The notes: generated by a model not told the origin, from the sequence alone. DNA of 64,000 nucleotides from Runella aurantiaca (GCF_003339505.1 NZ_QPIW01000001.1:310001-374000); one strand, 5' to 3'; shown: positions 9,477 to 18,540, counted from the first letter of the stretch. Numbers and translations are program-made.

Positions 9477-9724
9477 TCGAGGCTTGCTTAATCGACAAAG
9501 ATATAAAATCTCGGCTTGTCTTACAGGGCTTTCCTATTTCATTGAATGGTTTTAACGAAAGGCGATAAACGGAATTGCTTTATTTGACGCCAAAGTCTTT
9601 TCATTTGGTTTAAAGACGGTTTTTAACGTTAAATGTTCGTGCTTTTTGGGTCGTAATTATTCATTTTTAGAAAGAATAGCTTTGATTCCGCTTGAACTAG
9701 TCGGGCAAGGAGGCAAAAATACAC

Positions 9725-9732
9725 TAACTTTG
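9725..9732 (+). promoter_or_regulatory. -7 element (TAACTTTG) placed for a leaderless ABC-F mRNA
   Basis: TAACTTTG is a perfect TAnnTTTG and ends only 4 nt before the ATG at 9737. With the usual start site a few bases downstream, transcription would begin at or next to the A of the start codon. No good -33 TTG was seen. Confidence 0.5.
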
Positions 9733-9736
9733 CGGC

Positions 9737-11677
9737 ATGATTTCAATAACTAACTTATCGTATTATCTCGGCGACCGGGCGTTATACGAAAACGCTTCGC
9801 TCCACATCAAGCCCAAAGACAAAATTGGCCTTATTGGTTTGAACGGAACGGGCAAGTCTACTTTATTGCATTTAATTGTGGGAAGTTATCAGCCCGATGC
9901 TGGACATATTTCAAAATCAGGCGGTTGTACCATCGGGTTTTTGAATCAGGATTTGCTTTCGTACCAAAGTGACGATTCTATTTTGTCGGTGGCGATGCAG
10001 GCTTTTGAGCGTGCCAACGAACTCCAACGGCAGATGGATGCGGTCATTCATGAAATGGAGGTCAATTACCAAGACAAATTGGTGGACCGACTTGCCCGCA
10101 TTCAGGAAGAATTTGAAGCTTTGGATGGCTATTCTATCCAATCAAAAGCGGAAGAAATTTTGGAAGGGCTCGGTTTTTCTACGGCCGATTTGCAAAAACC
10201 ACTGCGGCTGTTTTCGGGAGGGTGGCGTATGCGGGTAATGTTGGCGAAATTGCTGCTCCAAAAGCCTTCGCTGCTGATGCTTGATGAGCCTACCAACCAC
10301 TTGGATTTACCATCGATTCAGTGGGTAGAAAAATACGTTCAGAGTTATGAAAATGCCGTGATTGTGGTTTCTCACGACCGTGAGTTTTTGGATAACGTCT
10401 GCGATACAATGGTGGAAGTGAGCAACCAAAAATTGAATTATTACGGCGGCAATTATTCTTTTTACATCGAAGAAAAAGCCCTTCGTAACGAGATTCAAAA
10501 GGGAGCTTATGAAAACCAGCAGGCTAAAATTCGCCAAACGGAGCGTTTCATTGAGCGTTTTAAGGCCAAAGCAACCAAAGCAAAACAAGCCCAAAGCCGC
10601 GCCAAAATGCTTGATAGAATGGATAGGGTAGAGGCAGTGGTCGACGAAAATGCAAAAGTACATTTTCGATTTCAGTTTACCACCCAACCCGGGCGCCATG
10701 TGCTGCAACTCGAAAACGTTTCGAAAGCATACGGAGAAAAAGAAATCCTCAAAAATACCAACATTTCGATGGAGCGGGGTGACAAAATCGCCCTCATCGG
10801 AGCTAACGGAAAAGGAAAATCGACGCTCCTGCGGGTGATTGCGGGTACTGAGCCTATTGAAGGTGAGCGGCGTTTAGGTCATAACGTACTTTTTACTTTT
10901 TACGCTCAGCACCAGTTGGAATCACTGAACATTGAGCATACGATTCTGGAAGAACTTAAATATGCCAACCCAACCAAGAGTGAAACGGAATGCCGCACCA
11001 TTTTGGGATGTTTTCTGTTTACGGGCGAGGATGTTTTTAAAAAAATAAAGGTTCTTTCTGGAGGGGAAAAATCGCGGGTGGCTTTGGCGAAAGTACTGGT
11101 ATCTGAAGCCAATTTCTTGTTGCTCGATGAGCCTACCAACCACTTAGACATGCAATCGGTCAATATTCTGATTCAGGCGCTGCGCCAGTATGAAGGCTCT
11201 TTTGTGGTGGTTTCTCACGACCGGTTTTTTGTGGAAGCCATCGCGAGTAAAATTTGGTACATCGACAATCGCGAAGTAAAAGAATACCCGGGCACGTATC
11301 AAGAATACGAATGGTGGCAGGAAGAGCGTGGAGAAGAAGAAACGGCCAAAGGAAAAGAGGCTGTTATGACGAGCTTGGCATCAATGAATGCCATAAAAAC
11401 CGCCCCAGCAACACCCGCTGCGCCGTCGAAAAATGGGAGTTCAAACGGGCAGGCGCTCAAACAGCTTCAAAATAAAGTGAATCAGCTCGAAAAAGAGATT
11501 GATGAATTAGAGAAGCGTAAGACGGAAATAGAAGCGAAATTGGCGGATGAAACTGTTTACAGTAATCCGACCAAGTTGGCTGAACTCAACCGCCAATATG
11601 CCGACATCAAGCAAAAAATAAATAAATCAACCGAGAACTGGGAGCAAGCAGTGTTGGAGGTGGATGCGTTGGGGTAG
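9737..11677 (+). CDS. ABC-F family ATPase (ribosome-associated)
   Basis: A 646-residue soluble protein with two ABC ATPase domains and no membrane segments, the layout of the ABC-F translation factors. Domain 1: Walker A GLNGTGKST, signature LFSGGWRMRV, Walker B LLMLDEPTNHLD. Domain 2: Walker A GANGKGKST, signature LSGGEKSRV, Walker B FLLLDEPTNHLD. The interdomain linker (about 240-310) is rich in Lys/Arg/Gln as in P-site-tRNA-contacting linkers, and the C-terminus is a charged coiled coil (LQNKVNQLEKEIDELEKRK), as in Uup/YheS-type members. The SGGW form of the first signature also fits that group. A role in rescuing or tuning ribosomes is likely; antibiotic resistance is possible but not indicated. 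Confidence 0.93.
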   Translation: MISITNLSYYLGDRALYENASLHIKPKDKIGLIGLNGTGKSTLLHLIVGSYQPDAGHISKSGGCTIGFLNQDLLSYQSDDSILSVAMQAFERANELQRQMDAVIHEMEVNYQDKLVDRLARIQEEFEALDGYSIQSKAEEILEGLGFSTADLQKPLRLFSGGWRMRVMLAKLLLQKPSLLMLDEPTNHLDLPSIQWVEKYVQSYENAVIVVSHDREFLDNVCDTMVEVSNQKLNYYGGNYSFYIEEKALRNEIQKGAYENQQAKIRQTERFIERFKAKATKAKQAQSRAKMLDRMDRVEAVVDENAKVHFRFQFTTQPGRHVLQLENVSKAYGEKEILKNTNISMERGDKIALIGANGKGKSTLLRVIAGTEPIEGERRLGHNVLFTFYAQHQLESLNIEHTILEELKYANPTKSETECRTILGCFLFTGEDVFKKIKVLSGGEKSRVALAKVLVSEANFLLLDEPTNHLDMQSVNILIQALRQYEGSFVVVSHDRFFVEAIASKIWYIDNREVKEYPGTYQEYEWWQEERGEEETAKGKEAVMTSLASMNAIKTAPATPAAPSKNGSSNGQALKQLQNKVNQLEKEIDELEKRKTEIEAKLADETVYSNPTKLAELNRQYADIKQKINKSTENWEQAVLEVDALG

Positions 11678-11683
11678 AAATGC

Positions 11684-11729
11684 AACGTCGGCGAGGGCTG
11701 CGCGCCCCGGTTCAAACCTCGCCGACGTT
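11684..11729. terminator. Palindromic stem-loop between convergent genes
   Basis: Arms 11684-11696 (AACGTCGGCGAGG) and 11717-11729 (CCTCGCCGACGTT) are perfect 13-bp complements around a 20-nt GC-rich loop. It sits between the ABC-F stop and the end of the opposing response-regulator gene and could stop transcription from both sides. No long T-run follows on either strand. On the minus strand the left arm is followed by TTTGAA. Confidence 0.6.
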
Positions 11730-11754
11730 AGTTATTAGTAAATTGTCATTCGTT

Positions 11755-12813
11755 TCAGTTTCTCATTCGGGCCAGTTTTTCATAATCCAGCACTGTGATG
11801 AGACTACCTTTCATTTCGATGAGTGATTCTTCTTTGAAATCCGACAGCGTGCGAATCACCGTCTCAGTAGCAGTTCCTACAATACTTGCCAAATCTTCGC
11901 GGGTGATTGCAATCGCAAAATGCTTGGTTTTGTCTTCCTGATAGCGGTTTGCCAACATAATGAGCGATTCGGCCACGCGTTTGCGCACCGAGTTATAGGC
12001 CAATTTGAGCAGGCGCTCTTCACGCTCCCGTACTTCATTGGAAAGGATTTTTATGAATTTTGAGGCTACATCACGGTTGTTGTACAACAATGAATTAAAC
12101 TCATCTTTGGGGATAATCACCACTTCACTGTCTTGAAGCGTAACCGCAGAGTCTTGATAGGCGACGTTTTCTAGTAAATCCAAATACCCAAAAAAATCAC
12201 CGGGCTTGTGCAGCTCAATGATGTATTCTTTCCCAAATTCGTTGGTTTTGAAATTCTTTACTTTACCGCTTTTTAAAAAATAAACCGCGTTGGGATAATT
12301 GCCTTCCGAATAAATAATCTCCCGTTTCTTAAAGAGCTTCGTTTTCTTATTTTCCGAAAGTTTTTTGAGGGATTCAAAAGACTTGGCTTCGTTCAAAAAT
12401 TGATAAAGACCTTCTTCTGTCCGTGAATATTCGGTTTTGAGCAAGTTGTTTTTCCGCAGGCGCGTTTCAACGGCACTCAAAAGCTCCACATCGTCGTAGG
12501 GTTTGGTGAGGTAATCGTCGGCCCCCAGGGTCATTCCCTTACGATAGTCATTTTTTTCGGCCTTTGCGGTTAGAAAAATAAAGGGAATACTAGCCGTAGA
12601 AGGTTCTTTGCTGAGTAAATGAAGCACACCATATCCGTCTAGTTCGGGCATCATAATATCGCAGATGATGAGGTCTGGACTGCTTTCTTGCGCCAATTTA
12701 ATGCCTTGTTTGCCGTTTTCTGCCGTTACCACATTGTAGTGGGCCAACTCTAGAATTTCGGTTGTGTTATCCCGCATATCGGGATTGTCTTCTATCAACA
12801 GGATTGTTTTCAT
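11755..12813 (-). CDS. Response regulator: receiver fused to cyclic-nucleotide-binding and Crp/FNR HTH domains
   Basis: A 352-residue fusion. Residues 1-120 are a receiver domain (ILLIEDNPD, phospho-acceptor Asp in PDLIICDIMMPELDG, FLTAKAEKNDYRKGM, LTKPYDD). Residues about 150-260 form a cNMP-binding-like barrel (REIIYSEGNYPNAVYFLKSG). The C-terminus is a Crp-type winged helix with recognition helix GTATETVIRTLSDFK. Compared with Crp (SRETVGR) and FNR (TVETISR) it keeps the Glu and Arg that read TGA half-sites. No Cys cluster for an FNR iron-sulfur cluster is visible. It lies 6 nt after its probable kinase gene and next to hemN. It is proposed as the binder of the ACTGAC-N4-GTCAGT palindromes at the cbb3 genes (inference). 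Confidence 0.9.
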   Translation of the reverse strand: MKTILLIEDNPDMRDNTTEILELAHYNVVTAENGKQGIKLAQESSPDLIICDIMMPELDGYGVLHLLSKEPSTASIPFIFLTAKAEKNDYRKGMTLGADDYLTKPYDDVELLSAVETRLRKNNLLKTEYSRTEEGLYQFLNEAKSFESLKKLSENKKTKLFKKREIIYSEGNYPNAVYFLKSGKVKNFKTNEFGKEYIIELHKPGDFFGYLDLLENVAYQDSAVTLQDSEVVIIPKDEFNSLLYNNRDVASKFIKILSNEVREREERLLKLAYNSVRKRVAESLIMLANRYQEDKTKHFAIAITREDLASIVGTATETVIRTLSDFKEESLIEMKGSLITVLDYEKLARMRN

Positions 12814-12819
12814 TTACTA

Positions 12820-14058
12820 TTATGTGGGGAGTACAAGGGAAACACGGGTGCCTTCATTGAGCTTACTGTCAAGGTGAATATCTCCATTCATCAGCTGAAC
12901 ATATTTGTATACGATGTTGAGCCCTAGCCCAGTGCCTTGAATGGTTCCTGAATTTTGCGCCCTGAAAAATCGGTCAAACACATAGGGAATATCTTGCTCA
13001 GGAATACCGATTCCTTGGTCCCGAATAACAATATTTAATGTTGAATCAACTTTTTCGGTGCTTAAAAAAATGTCTTTTCCTTCTCCCGAATACTTTGCGG
13101 CGTTGGAAATAAGGTTGATGAGCACGTTTTTGAGCAAATGCCGGTCGACACACACCTCCGAATCGCCAGTGTGTACGTACTGCACCTGCTGATTTTCTTT
13201 ACAGACCGAACGAAGTTCATCCACCATTTCTTTGCAAAAATCAGAAAGGTTAAACACCACAGGCACGTTGCGAATTTGACCTTCTTCTAGTTTACCCAAT
13301 GATAAGAAATCGTTCAAGATTTCGGTCAGATTATTGACCGTCGATTTTATGCGTTGAACGTGTTTTTGACGTTTCTCATCTTCTTCACTGTGGACATAAC
13401 GCCCAATCAACGACGCTGATGACAAGATGGTGGCCAAAGGCGTGCGAAACTCGTGTGAGGCAATGGTCACGAATTTCGTTTTCATCTCGTTTAGTTGACG
13501 TTCTTTTTCAAGGGCCCGCATCACTTCTTGCTTTGATTGTTCCAGTTCTTTCATAGCCCGGGCCAGTTCGCGGGTACGTAGTTCGACCCGTTCTTCTAAG
13601 TCGGCATTGAGGTTTTGGATTTCGTGATGGGCTTCAAGCAGGGCAACTTCTTGTTTTTTTCGTTCCGAAATATCAATGATAAAACTGACGATGTAGTCGC
13701 CGTCGCTGGTACTAAACGGACTCAAGCTCACTTCTACTGGAAACTCGCTATCATCTTTGCGTTTGGCCTTTAAATCAAAATTTCCGCCCATACTTCTGGC
13801 TTTGGGTTGTTGGGCGTAATTCATGCGGTGATCAACGTGCTTTTTTGCGTACCGTTGAGGAATAAGGGTCTCAATTTTCTTGCCGAGCAATTCTCCTTCA
13901 TCATACCCAAATAGCGCCTGTGCTTTTGGATTTACCAACTGAATTTCTCCCCATGAATCTACCACAATAATCCCCTCTGTTGCACTTTTAAAGAGTGCAT
14001 GTAACATTTCGACGTGTCTTCTCATCGCTTGGGTTTGCTGAATAAATACTTCTAACAT
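12820..14058 (-). CDS. PAS-domain sensor histidine kinase (soluble)
   Basis: A 412-residue kinase without membrane segments. An N-terminal PAS domain (about 20-130: SATEGIIVVDSWGEIQLVN, ALFGYDEGELLGKKIETLIP) is followed by a PAC-like stretch, a coiled coil (about 140-185), the HisKA helix with the phospho-acceptor His in ASHEFRTPLATILS, and a HATPase_c domain (N box NVLINLISNAAKYS, G1 IRDQGIGIPEQD, G2 GTGLGLNIVYKY). The start gives a short helix before PAS. It is translated 6 nt before the receiver-Crp gene, so the two form a cognate pair. The ligand of the PAS domain is unknown; a redox or oxygen cue is suggested only by the hemN and cbb3 neighbours. Confidence 0.93.
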   Translation of the reverse strand: MLEVFIQQTQAMRRHVEMLHALFKSATEGIIVVDSWGEIQLVNPKAQALFGYDEGELLGKKIETLIPQRYAKKHVDHRMNYAQQPKARSMGGNFDLKAKRKDDSEFPVEVSLSPFSTSDGDYIVSFIIDISERKKQEVALLEAHHEIQNLNADLEERVELRTRELARAMKELEQSKQEVMRALEKERQLNEMKTKFVTIASHEFRTPLATILSSASLIGRYVHSEEDEKRQKHVQRIKSTVNNLTEILNDFLSLGKLEEGQIRNVPVVFNLSDFCKEMVDELRSVCKENQQVQYVHTGDSEVCVDRHLLKNVLINLISNAAKYSGEGKDIFLSTEKVDSTLNIVIRDQGIGIPEQDIPYVFDRFFRAQNSGTIQGTGLGLNIVYKYVQLMNGDIHLDSKLNEGTRVSLVLPT

Positions 14059-14110
14059 ACCAAATACGGTGGTTATTGTGATTTTTGCAAGTGTTAATTG
14101 TATAGGTATA

Positions 14111-14141
14111 TAAAATAGCCAATATTTTATTGGCTATTTTA
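14111..14141 (-). terminator. Terminator-like hairpin after hemN
   Basis: Arms 14111-14123 and 14129-14141 are perfect 13-bp complements (left arm TAAAATAGCCAAT) around a 5-nt AT loop. The hairpin lies between the hemN stop and the kinase start, so the kinase-regulator pair probably has its own promoter between 14059 and 14110. No strong TAnnTTTG was found in that stretch. Confidence 0.7.
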
Positions 14142-14203
14142 TTGATATTCAAATGTTTGAAATTTTTTCGCACAAAACCATCCCAAAAAGCTCAGTCGTA
14201 GTT

Positions 14204-15565
14204 TTAAAACACCTGACTGAAAATTGCTGTCTGTGGAATGTCATTCCAAAGGCGAGCATCGAATGCCATACTGATGTTGCGTATAAAATTTCTCCCTTTT
14301 TTGGTAACGGTAAGATGATACGGCTCGATGATGACCAACTCATCTTTTTCTGGTTCTTCTAATCGAGCAAGGGCATCATAGAGTTCTTTACACTGTTCTT
14401 TAGAATCGTACCAAGACGTTTCAAAATTGCACATCAATCGTTGGATATGACGGCGGAGTATCAGGTCTTCGCGAGTCAGTACGTGGCCTCTAAACAAAGG
14501 AAGTTCGTTGGATTTCAGTCGTTCGTAATACTTCTCAACAGTCTTTTCATTTTGTGCATAGCCCCACCAACAATCGCTGATAGCTGATACGCCCAGTCCA
14601 ATCAGTAAATTGGTTTGGGTCGTGGTATAACCCATAAAATTTCGATGTAGGTGTTTTTGTTGAACGGCTTCGTAGAGACCATCGGTTGGTAAGGCAAAAT
14701 GATCCATACCGATGTCGGTATAACCAGCCGTTTCTAAAGCTTCCCGACAATTGTCGTAAATCGCCAGTTTTTTGGCGGCATCAGGCAAATCTTCTTCCGT
14801 AAACTTACGCTGCCCGGGTTTTACCCAAGGCACGTGCGCGTAGCTATAAAGCGCAATCCGGTCGGGGCGCAGTTGAATCACTTCACTGATGGTCTTAGCC
14901 ACGGTACTGATTTGTTGTTGGGGCAACCCATACACTAAATCATAATTGACCGAAGTGTAACCGATTTCGCGTGCTTTTTCGGTCAGGTGTTGCACCTGTT
15001 CATAGGTTTGCGGACGGTTGATAAGCTCTAAAACAATCGGGTTAAAGTCTTGAACACCAATGCTTATGCGTCGAAAGCCAACTTCGTAAAGTGCTGTTAG
15101 GTGCTCATCGGTTGTATTGGCGGGGTGAGCCTCAAACCCAAATTCAGCATCGGGGTGAACATCGGCCTTTTCGAGCAAACCATTAATGAGTCTTTTTAGG
15201 TTTTCGGGGCTAAAAAAAGTAGGAGTGCCTCCGCCTAAGTGAATTTCCCGCAGTTGGGGACGATTGGGTAAGAAGTCAGTGTAAAGTTGCCATTCTTTCA
15301 ACAAAGCCTTAATATAAGGGTGCTCTACTTTGTGATTGACCGTGATACGGGTATTGCAGCCGCAATAGGTGCAAAGACGCTCGCAAAATGGCAAATGGAT
15401 ATAAAGACTGATGCCTTGGGTGGCGTTGCTTACTTCAAAAGTGTCGTTTACGAGGTTTTTCCAACGCTCGTCTGTTACGGGCGTTTTATCCCAATAAGGC
15501 ACCGTGGGATAACTCGTATAGCGCGGGCCTGGGACATTATATTTTTGTAAGAGCTGACTGTTCAT
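14204..15565 (-). CDS. hemN: Oxygen-independent coproporphyrinogen III oxidase
   Basis: A 453-residue radical SAM enzyme that decarboxylates coproporphyrinogen III to protoporphyrinogen IX without oxygen. The CX3CX2C cluster motif with its extra Cys is in LPFCERLCTYCGCNTR; GGGTPTFFSPE, the SAM-binding part, and VNYDLVYGLPQQ follow. The length matches true HemN (about 455) rather than the shorter HemW. The protein supplies haem when oxygen is low, which fits the nearby high-affinity oxidase. A TGA-N6-TCA site lies 56 nt upstream of the start. Confidence 0.95.
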   Translation of the reverse strand: MNSQLLQKYNVPGPRYTSYPTVPYWDKTPVTDERWKNLVNDTFEVSNATQGISLYIHLPFCERLCTYCGCNTRITVNHKVEHPYIKALLKEWQLYTDFLPNRPQLREIHLGGGTPTFFSPENLKRLINGLLEKADVHPDAEFGFEAHPANTTDEHLTALYEVGFRRISIGVQDFNPIVLELINRPQTYEQVQHLTEKAREIGYTSVNYDLVYGLPQQQISTVAKTISEVIQLRPDRIALYSYAHVPWVKPGQRKFTEEDLPDAAKKLAIYDNCREALETAGYTDIGMDHFALPTDGLYEAVQQKHLHRNFMGYTTTQTNLLIGLGVSAISDCWWGYAQNEKTVEKYYERLKSNELPLFRGHVLTREDLILRRHIQRLMCNFETSWYDSKEQCKELYDALARLEEPEKDELVIIEPYHLTVTKKGRNFIRNISMAFDARLWNDIPQTAIFSQVF

Positions 15566-15620
15566 GGTGAATACTGAAAGGTAACTTTATCAAAAATCAA
15601 CTTCTTTGGCCGAGTAAAAT

Positions 15621-15634
15621 ATGATAATCGTCAT
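15621..15634 (-). promoter_or_regulatory. Possible Crp/FNR-type site upstream of hemN
   Basis: ATGATAATCGTCAT contains TGA-N6-TCA with A and T flanks, close to the half-site spacing of the ACTGAC-N4-GTCAGT palindromes at the cbb3 genes. It is about 33 bp upstream of a weak -7-like GATTTTTG (minus strand, 15591-15598), which would place it near -40. Such a short motif arises by chance, so support is weak. Confidence 0.35.
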
Positions 15635-15834
15635 GTATAGTTAAAAACTGTCGTGAGAATCTGAAGAGAAAAATAGCCTCGATTGTTTATGAAAAGAAGA
15701 AGTAATTAGTCGTAATGCCTTAATTAATAGGAGTTAATGAGTAGGGTTATCTTGATACCTGAACTAATGAAGGCTTGCGCTATGAAGCATAGGGTTGAAG
15801 TGCAACCCAGAAATGTAACAAAAGTCACTGAACA

Positions 15835-16530
15835 TTATTCGCCGTGACAAACGGGGATTGTGCGGGATGTTTTTTCCGCCAACGGATTTTCAGAAAATTG
15901 AAAACCACGTACGATTAGAAGTATTGCCACGGCGGCCACAAAAGCGGGCATGAAGCGGCGGGCTTGGTTACGGAATTTGGTTGAGATAAACGTTTTGACA
16001 AACGCCACGGCACTCATGGCGGGAATCGTGCCCACCCCAAAAAGGGCCATAAATAGTCCCCCCTCCCACGGATTGCCCAGGGCAACGGAACTAATAAGTG
16101 CCATGTACACCAGCCCGCAAGGTAGCAAACCATTGAGCGTACCAAGCAGAAACAATGCAGGGAAACTTCGACGAGAAAGTAGCGAACTCAGCCTTTTCTT
16201 TACCCATTGAACTCCCTTTTGTAAGGGTAGAGGGGCCGAAAGTTGGTCGAGCCAATGCGACGAATAGGCGACCGTTCCCAGTAAAAAAAGGCCCGTTCCG
16301 ATGGAGAGCCCGCGCTGCAATCCTCCAAAATCCAACGCACTACCCACAAATCCAAACAACACCCCAAGCAAACTGTAGGTAATGGCACGACCTGCGTTAT
16401 ACATCAAAATCCCCAGCATTTTTCCGAACGTTGACCGGTGGTGAACCGGCAACGCCAACGCAATAGGCCCGCACATCCCCACACAGTGGAGACTGCTCAT
16501 CAGACCTAAAGTAAATGCGAGGTAAAACAT
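15835..16530 (-). CDS. SafE/UreH-like membrane protein of the cbb3 operon
   Basis: A 231-residue membrane protein with about six hydrophobic segments of the TauE/SafE-UreH-DsbD_2 type. The N-terminus has the hallmark SSLHCVGMCGPIALALP with Cys residues at the membrane edge, and a second conserved motif GLLPCGLVYMAL lies near the middle. Genes of this kind are very often placed at the end of cbb3 operons, and a role in copper or thiol handling during oxidase assembly is presumed. It starts 13 nt after ccoH, so it is in the same transcript. Sulfite export is the formal family annotation and is unlikely here. Confidence 0.8.
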   Translation of the reverse strand: MFYLAFTLGLMSSLHCVGMCGPIALALPVHHRSTFGKMLGILMYNAGRAITYSLLGVLFGFVGSALDFGGLQRGLSIGTGLFLLGTVAYSSHWLDQLSAPLPLQKGVQWVKKRLSSLLSRRSFPALFLLGTLNGLLPCGLVYMALISSVALGNPWEGGLFMALFGVGTIPAMSAVAFVKTFISTKFRNQARRFMPAFVAAVAILLIVRGFQFSENPLAEKTSRTIPVCHGE

Positions 16531-16543
16531 GGTGTTTTTTTTA

Positions 16544-16978
16544 CTATAAATTTACGATTCCTTCATTCCAATATCCCATTTCTCCTGATTTCCAGTCGAA
16601 TTGGATTCTGTAACGCCCCGCTGCCGCGTTTTGGGTTGGAATGTACTGGGTATTTCCTAAATCGGGCTGAATTTTTACGCTGAAATCTTTACTGTTGTCG
16701 GAAGGACAATAGAAGTTTACAACACCAGTTATGTTTTGTAACTCTTTGGGATAGTTGACTTTAACGCCTGCTTCTGTTACTTCCCAAACCAGCGGAGCCG
16801 CCAAACTTTTGGCGTTGTTGATTTTATCAATTTTACCTTGGTACTGAATTTCTTCTTCGTAATACTTATCCGTCACCAAGTCTATTTTTTGGACTACACT
16901 CATGCCCACCATCGTCAATATCAACAGGACAAACGAGCCATACAGAACCCAAATGCCAGTACCCCAAGAGATTTTCAT
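16544..16978 (-). CDS. ccoH: CcoH/FixH-like oxidase assembly protein
   Basis: A 144-residue protein with one N-terminal membrane helix (WVLYGSFVLLILTMVGMSVV) followed by YYEEEIQYQGKID, the typical FixH signature, and a periplasmic beta domain ending in RYRIQFDWKSGEMGYWNEG. CcoH stabilises newly made cbb3 oxidase. The ATG at 16978 starts the conserved MKISWGTGIW; an in-frame start 60 nt upstream adds untypical residues. It lies between ccoG and safE in the operon. Confidence 0.88.
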   Translation of the reverse strand: MKISWGTGIWVLYGSFVLLILTMVGMSVVQKIDLVTDKYYEEEIQYQGKIDKINNAKSLAAPLVWEVTEAGVKVNYPKELQNITGVVNFYCPSDNSKDFSVKIQPDLGNTQYIPTQNAAAGRYRIQFDWKSGEMGYWNEGIVNL

Positions 16979-17058
16979 AATTTTATATGGTTTGTGGAGA
17001 GTGGTTGGTGGCTGGTAATAGACAGATAAACCGCCCACTGTTCACCAGCCACCAATCG

Positions 17059-18471
17059 CTATTCTTCCGGTGCAATAAATGTTGTTTTAAATTCTTCCAG
17101 TTTTTCACTGCCCGCATAAATGGCCAATTTGACTTCCGTTCTGCGATTGGCAATTTCGGTTTTGGGAATGGTTATAAACACCGACCCTTCTACCATCCCT
17201 GCTCCGTCGAGGTGCAAACTGGGAATCCCCGCAAATTTCAGACTGCCTTTCGGAAAAAGAATCCGCATTTCGGGGTTGATGGCGTGATTGGTTTTATTGA
17301 AAAGTTTGAAGGTGTATAAATTACTGATGCTGCCGTCTGGATTCTCGATGTAGCGAGAGCCGGGCACCCGAAGCATGGTGGTTTCGGTGTCGTCGCGGGT
17401 CAGAATAGCGTAGCCCAAGGCCACCCATAATGCCGTTAAAACAACGGCGTATGCAATGGTTCTGGTCGTTATTAACTTGCTTTTGCCACTCGCAATGTTG
17501 TTTTCGGAGTCGAAGCGAATCAAGCCTTTGGGCAGATTTACTTTCTCCATGATGTTGTCGCAGGCGTCGATACAAGCAGTGCAATTGACACATTCCATTT
17601 GGGTCCCGTTGCGGATGTCGATTCCCGTAGGACACACATTCACGCACTGAAAGCAGTTGATGCAGTCGCCAGCGGTGCGCTCTTTGCCTTTGTGCAGTTT
17701 TTCGCGCGGTTCGCCGCGTTTGTAATCGTACGCAATAACAACCGAGTTTTTATCCAACAAAACACCCTGTAAACGTCCATAAGGACAAACTACGGTACAG
17801 GCTTGGTCACGTAGCCAAGCAAAGTTGAAGAAGAAAATCAGCGTGAACGCGCAAATTCCCAAAAACAGCGTCAAGTGCTCAGTGATAGGCTCCGAAACAA
17901 TGCGCCACAAGCGGTCAACGCCGACAAAATAGCTCAATAAAAGATTGGCAATCAGAAACGAAACAGTCATGAAAACCACCACTTTGAGGGTTCTTTTGAC
18001 GATTTTTTCGTTGTTCCAGGGGGCTTTCTCCAAGGCCCGCTGTGCTTTCCAGTCCCCTTCGATGACGTACTCAATTTTACGAAAAACCATTTCCATGAAT
18101 ACCGTTTGCGGACACGCCCATCCGCACCATACTCGCCCGAAGACGGTGGTAAAGAAAACGATAAACACAAAAAATGAAATCATCATGAGCCCAAAGAGCC
18201 AATAATCTTGTGGCCCGATGAAAATCCCGAAGATGATAAATTTACGCTCTAAGATATTGAAGAGAAATAAAGGCTGCCCGTTGACCTTAATAAAAGGCAG
18301 CCCAAACATAACGCTGAGTTGGAATATCGTGAACCACACGCGGCGATTATGCCATTTTCCCGTTGGTTTTTGCGGAAAAAACCAGTTTCGTTTGCCAGTA
18401 GTGTTGTCTACAGCCGCGAAATTATCGCGAAACGATTCATCAAAATCGGGGTGTGTATCGAGGGGATTCAT
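17059..18471 (-). CDS. ccoG: CcoG/FixG-like polyferredoxin
   Basis: A 470-residue membrane protein with 4Fe-4S sites. Membrane segments near 40-60, 80-105 and 150-215 carry cluster-like Cys motifs (GRVWCGWACPQTVF and ACTVVCPYGRLQG), followed by a classical double ferredoxin region (CINCFQCVNVCPTGID, then CVNCTACIDACDNI). A further membrane segment and an Ig-like C-terminal domain follow. CcoG reduces copper(II) for insertion into cbb3 oxidase. The chosen ATG starts MNPLDTHPDFDESFRDNF; a start 48 nt upstream would run into the hairpin between ccoP and ccoG. Confidence 0.93.
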   Translation of the reverse strand: MNPLDTHPDFDESFRDNFAAVDNTTGKRNWFFPQKPTGKWHNRRVWFTIFQLSVMFGLPFIKVNGQPLFLFNILERKFIIFGIFIGPQDYWLFGLMMISFFVFIVFFTTVFGRVWCGWACPQTVFMEMVFRKIEYVIEGDWKAQRALEKAPWNNEKIVKRTLKVVVFMTVSFLIANLLLSYFVGVDRLWRIVSEPITEHLTLFLGICAFTLIFFFNFAWLRDQACTVVCPYGRLQGVLLDKNSVVIAYDYKRGEPREKLHKGKERTAGDCINCFQCVNVCPTGIDIRNGTQMECVNCTACIDACDNIMEKVNLPKGLIRFDSENNIASGKSKLITTRTIAYAVVLTALWVALGYAILTRDDTETTMLRVPGSRYIENPDGSISNLYTFKLFNKTNHAINPEMRILFPKGSLKFAGIPSLHLDGAGMVEGSVFITIPKTEIANRRTEVKLAIYAGSEKLEEFKTTFIAPEE

Positions 18472-18499
18472 GGTTGAGAATGTCAAAGTGGAATGGGGT

Positions 18500-18532
18500 G
18501 TCAGCATGTCAGAATTCAACCGACATGCTGAC
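18500..18532. repeat. Inverted repeat between ccoQP and ccoG
   Basis: Arms GTCAGCATGTC (18500-18510) and GACATGCTGAC (18522-18532) are perfect 11-bp complements around an 11-nt loop. Read on the minus strand it begins AACGTCAGC and carries TTGAA after the left arm, like the stem-loops after glnS and the ABC-F gene. Inside an operon it may act as an RNA processing or stability element and set the ratio of structural to assembly proteins (inference). Confidence 0.65.
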
Positions 18533-18540
18533 GTTCAATG

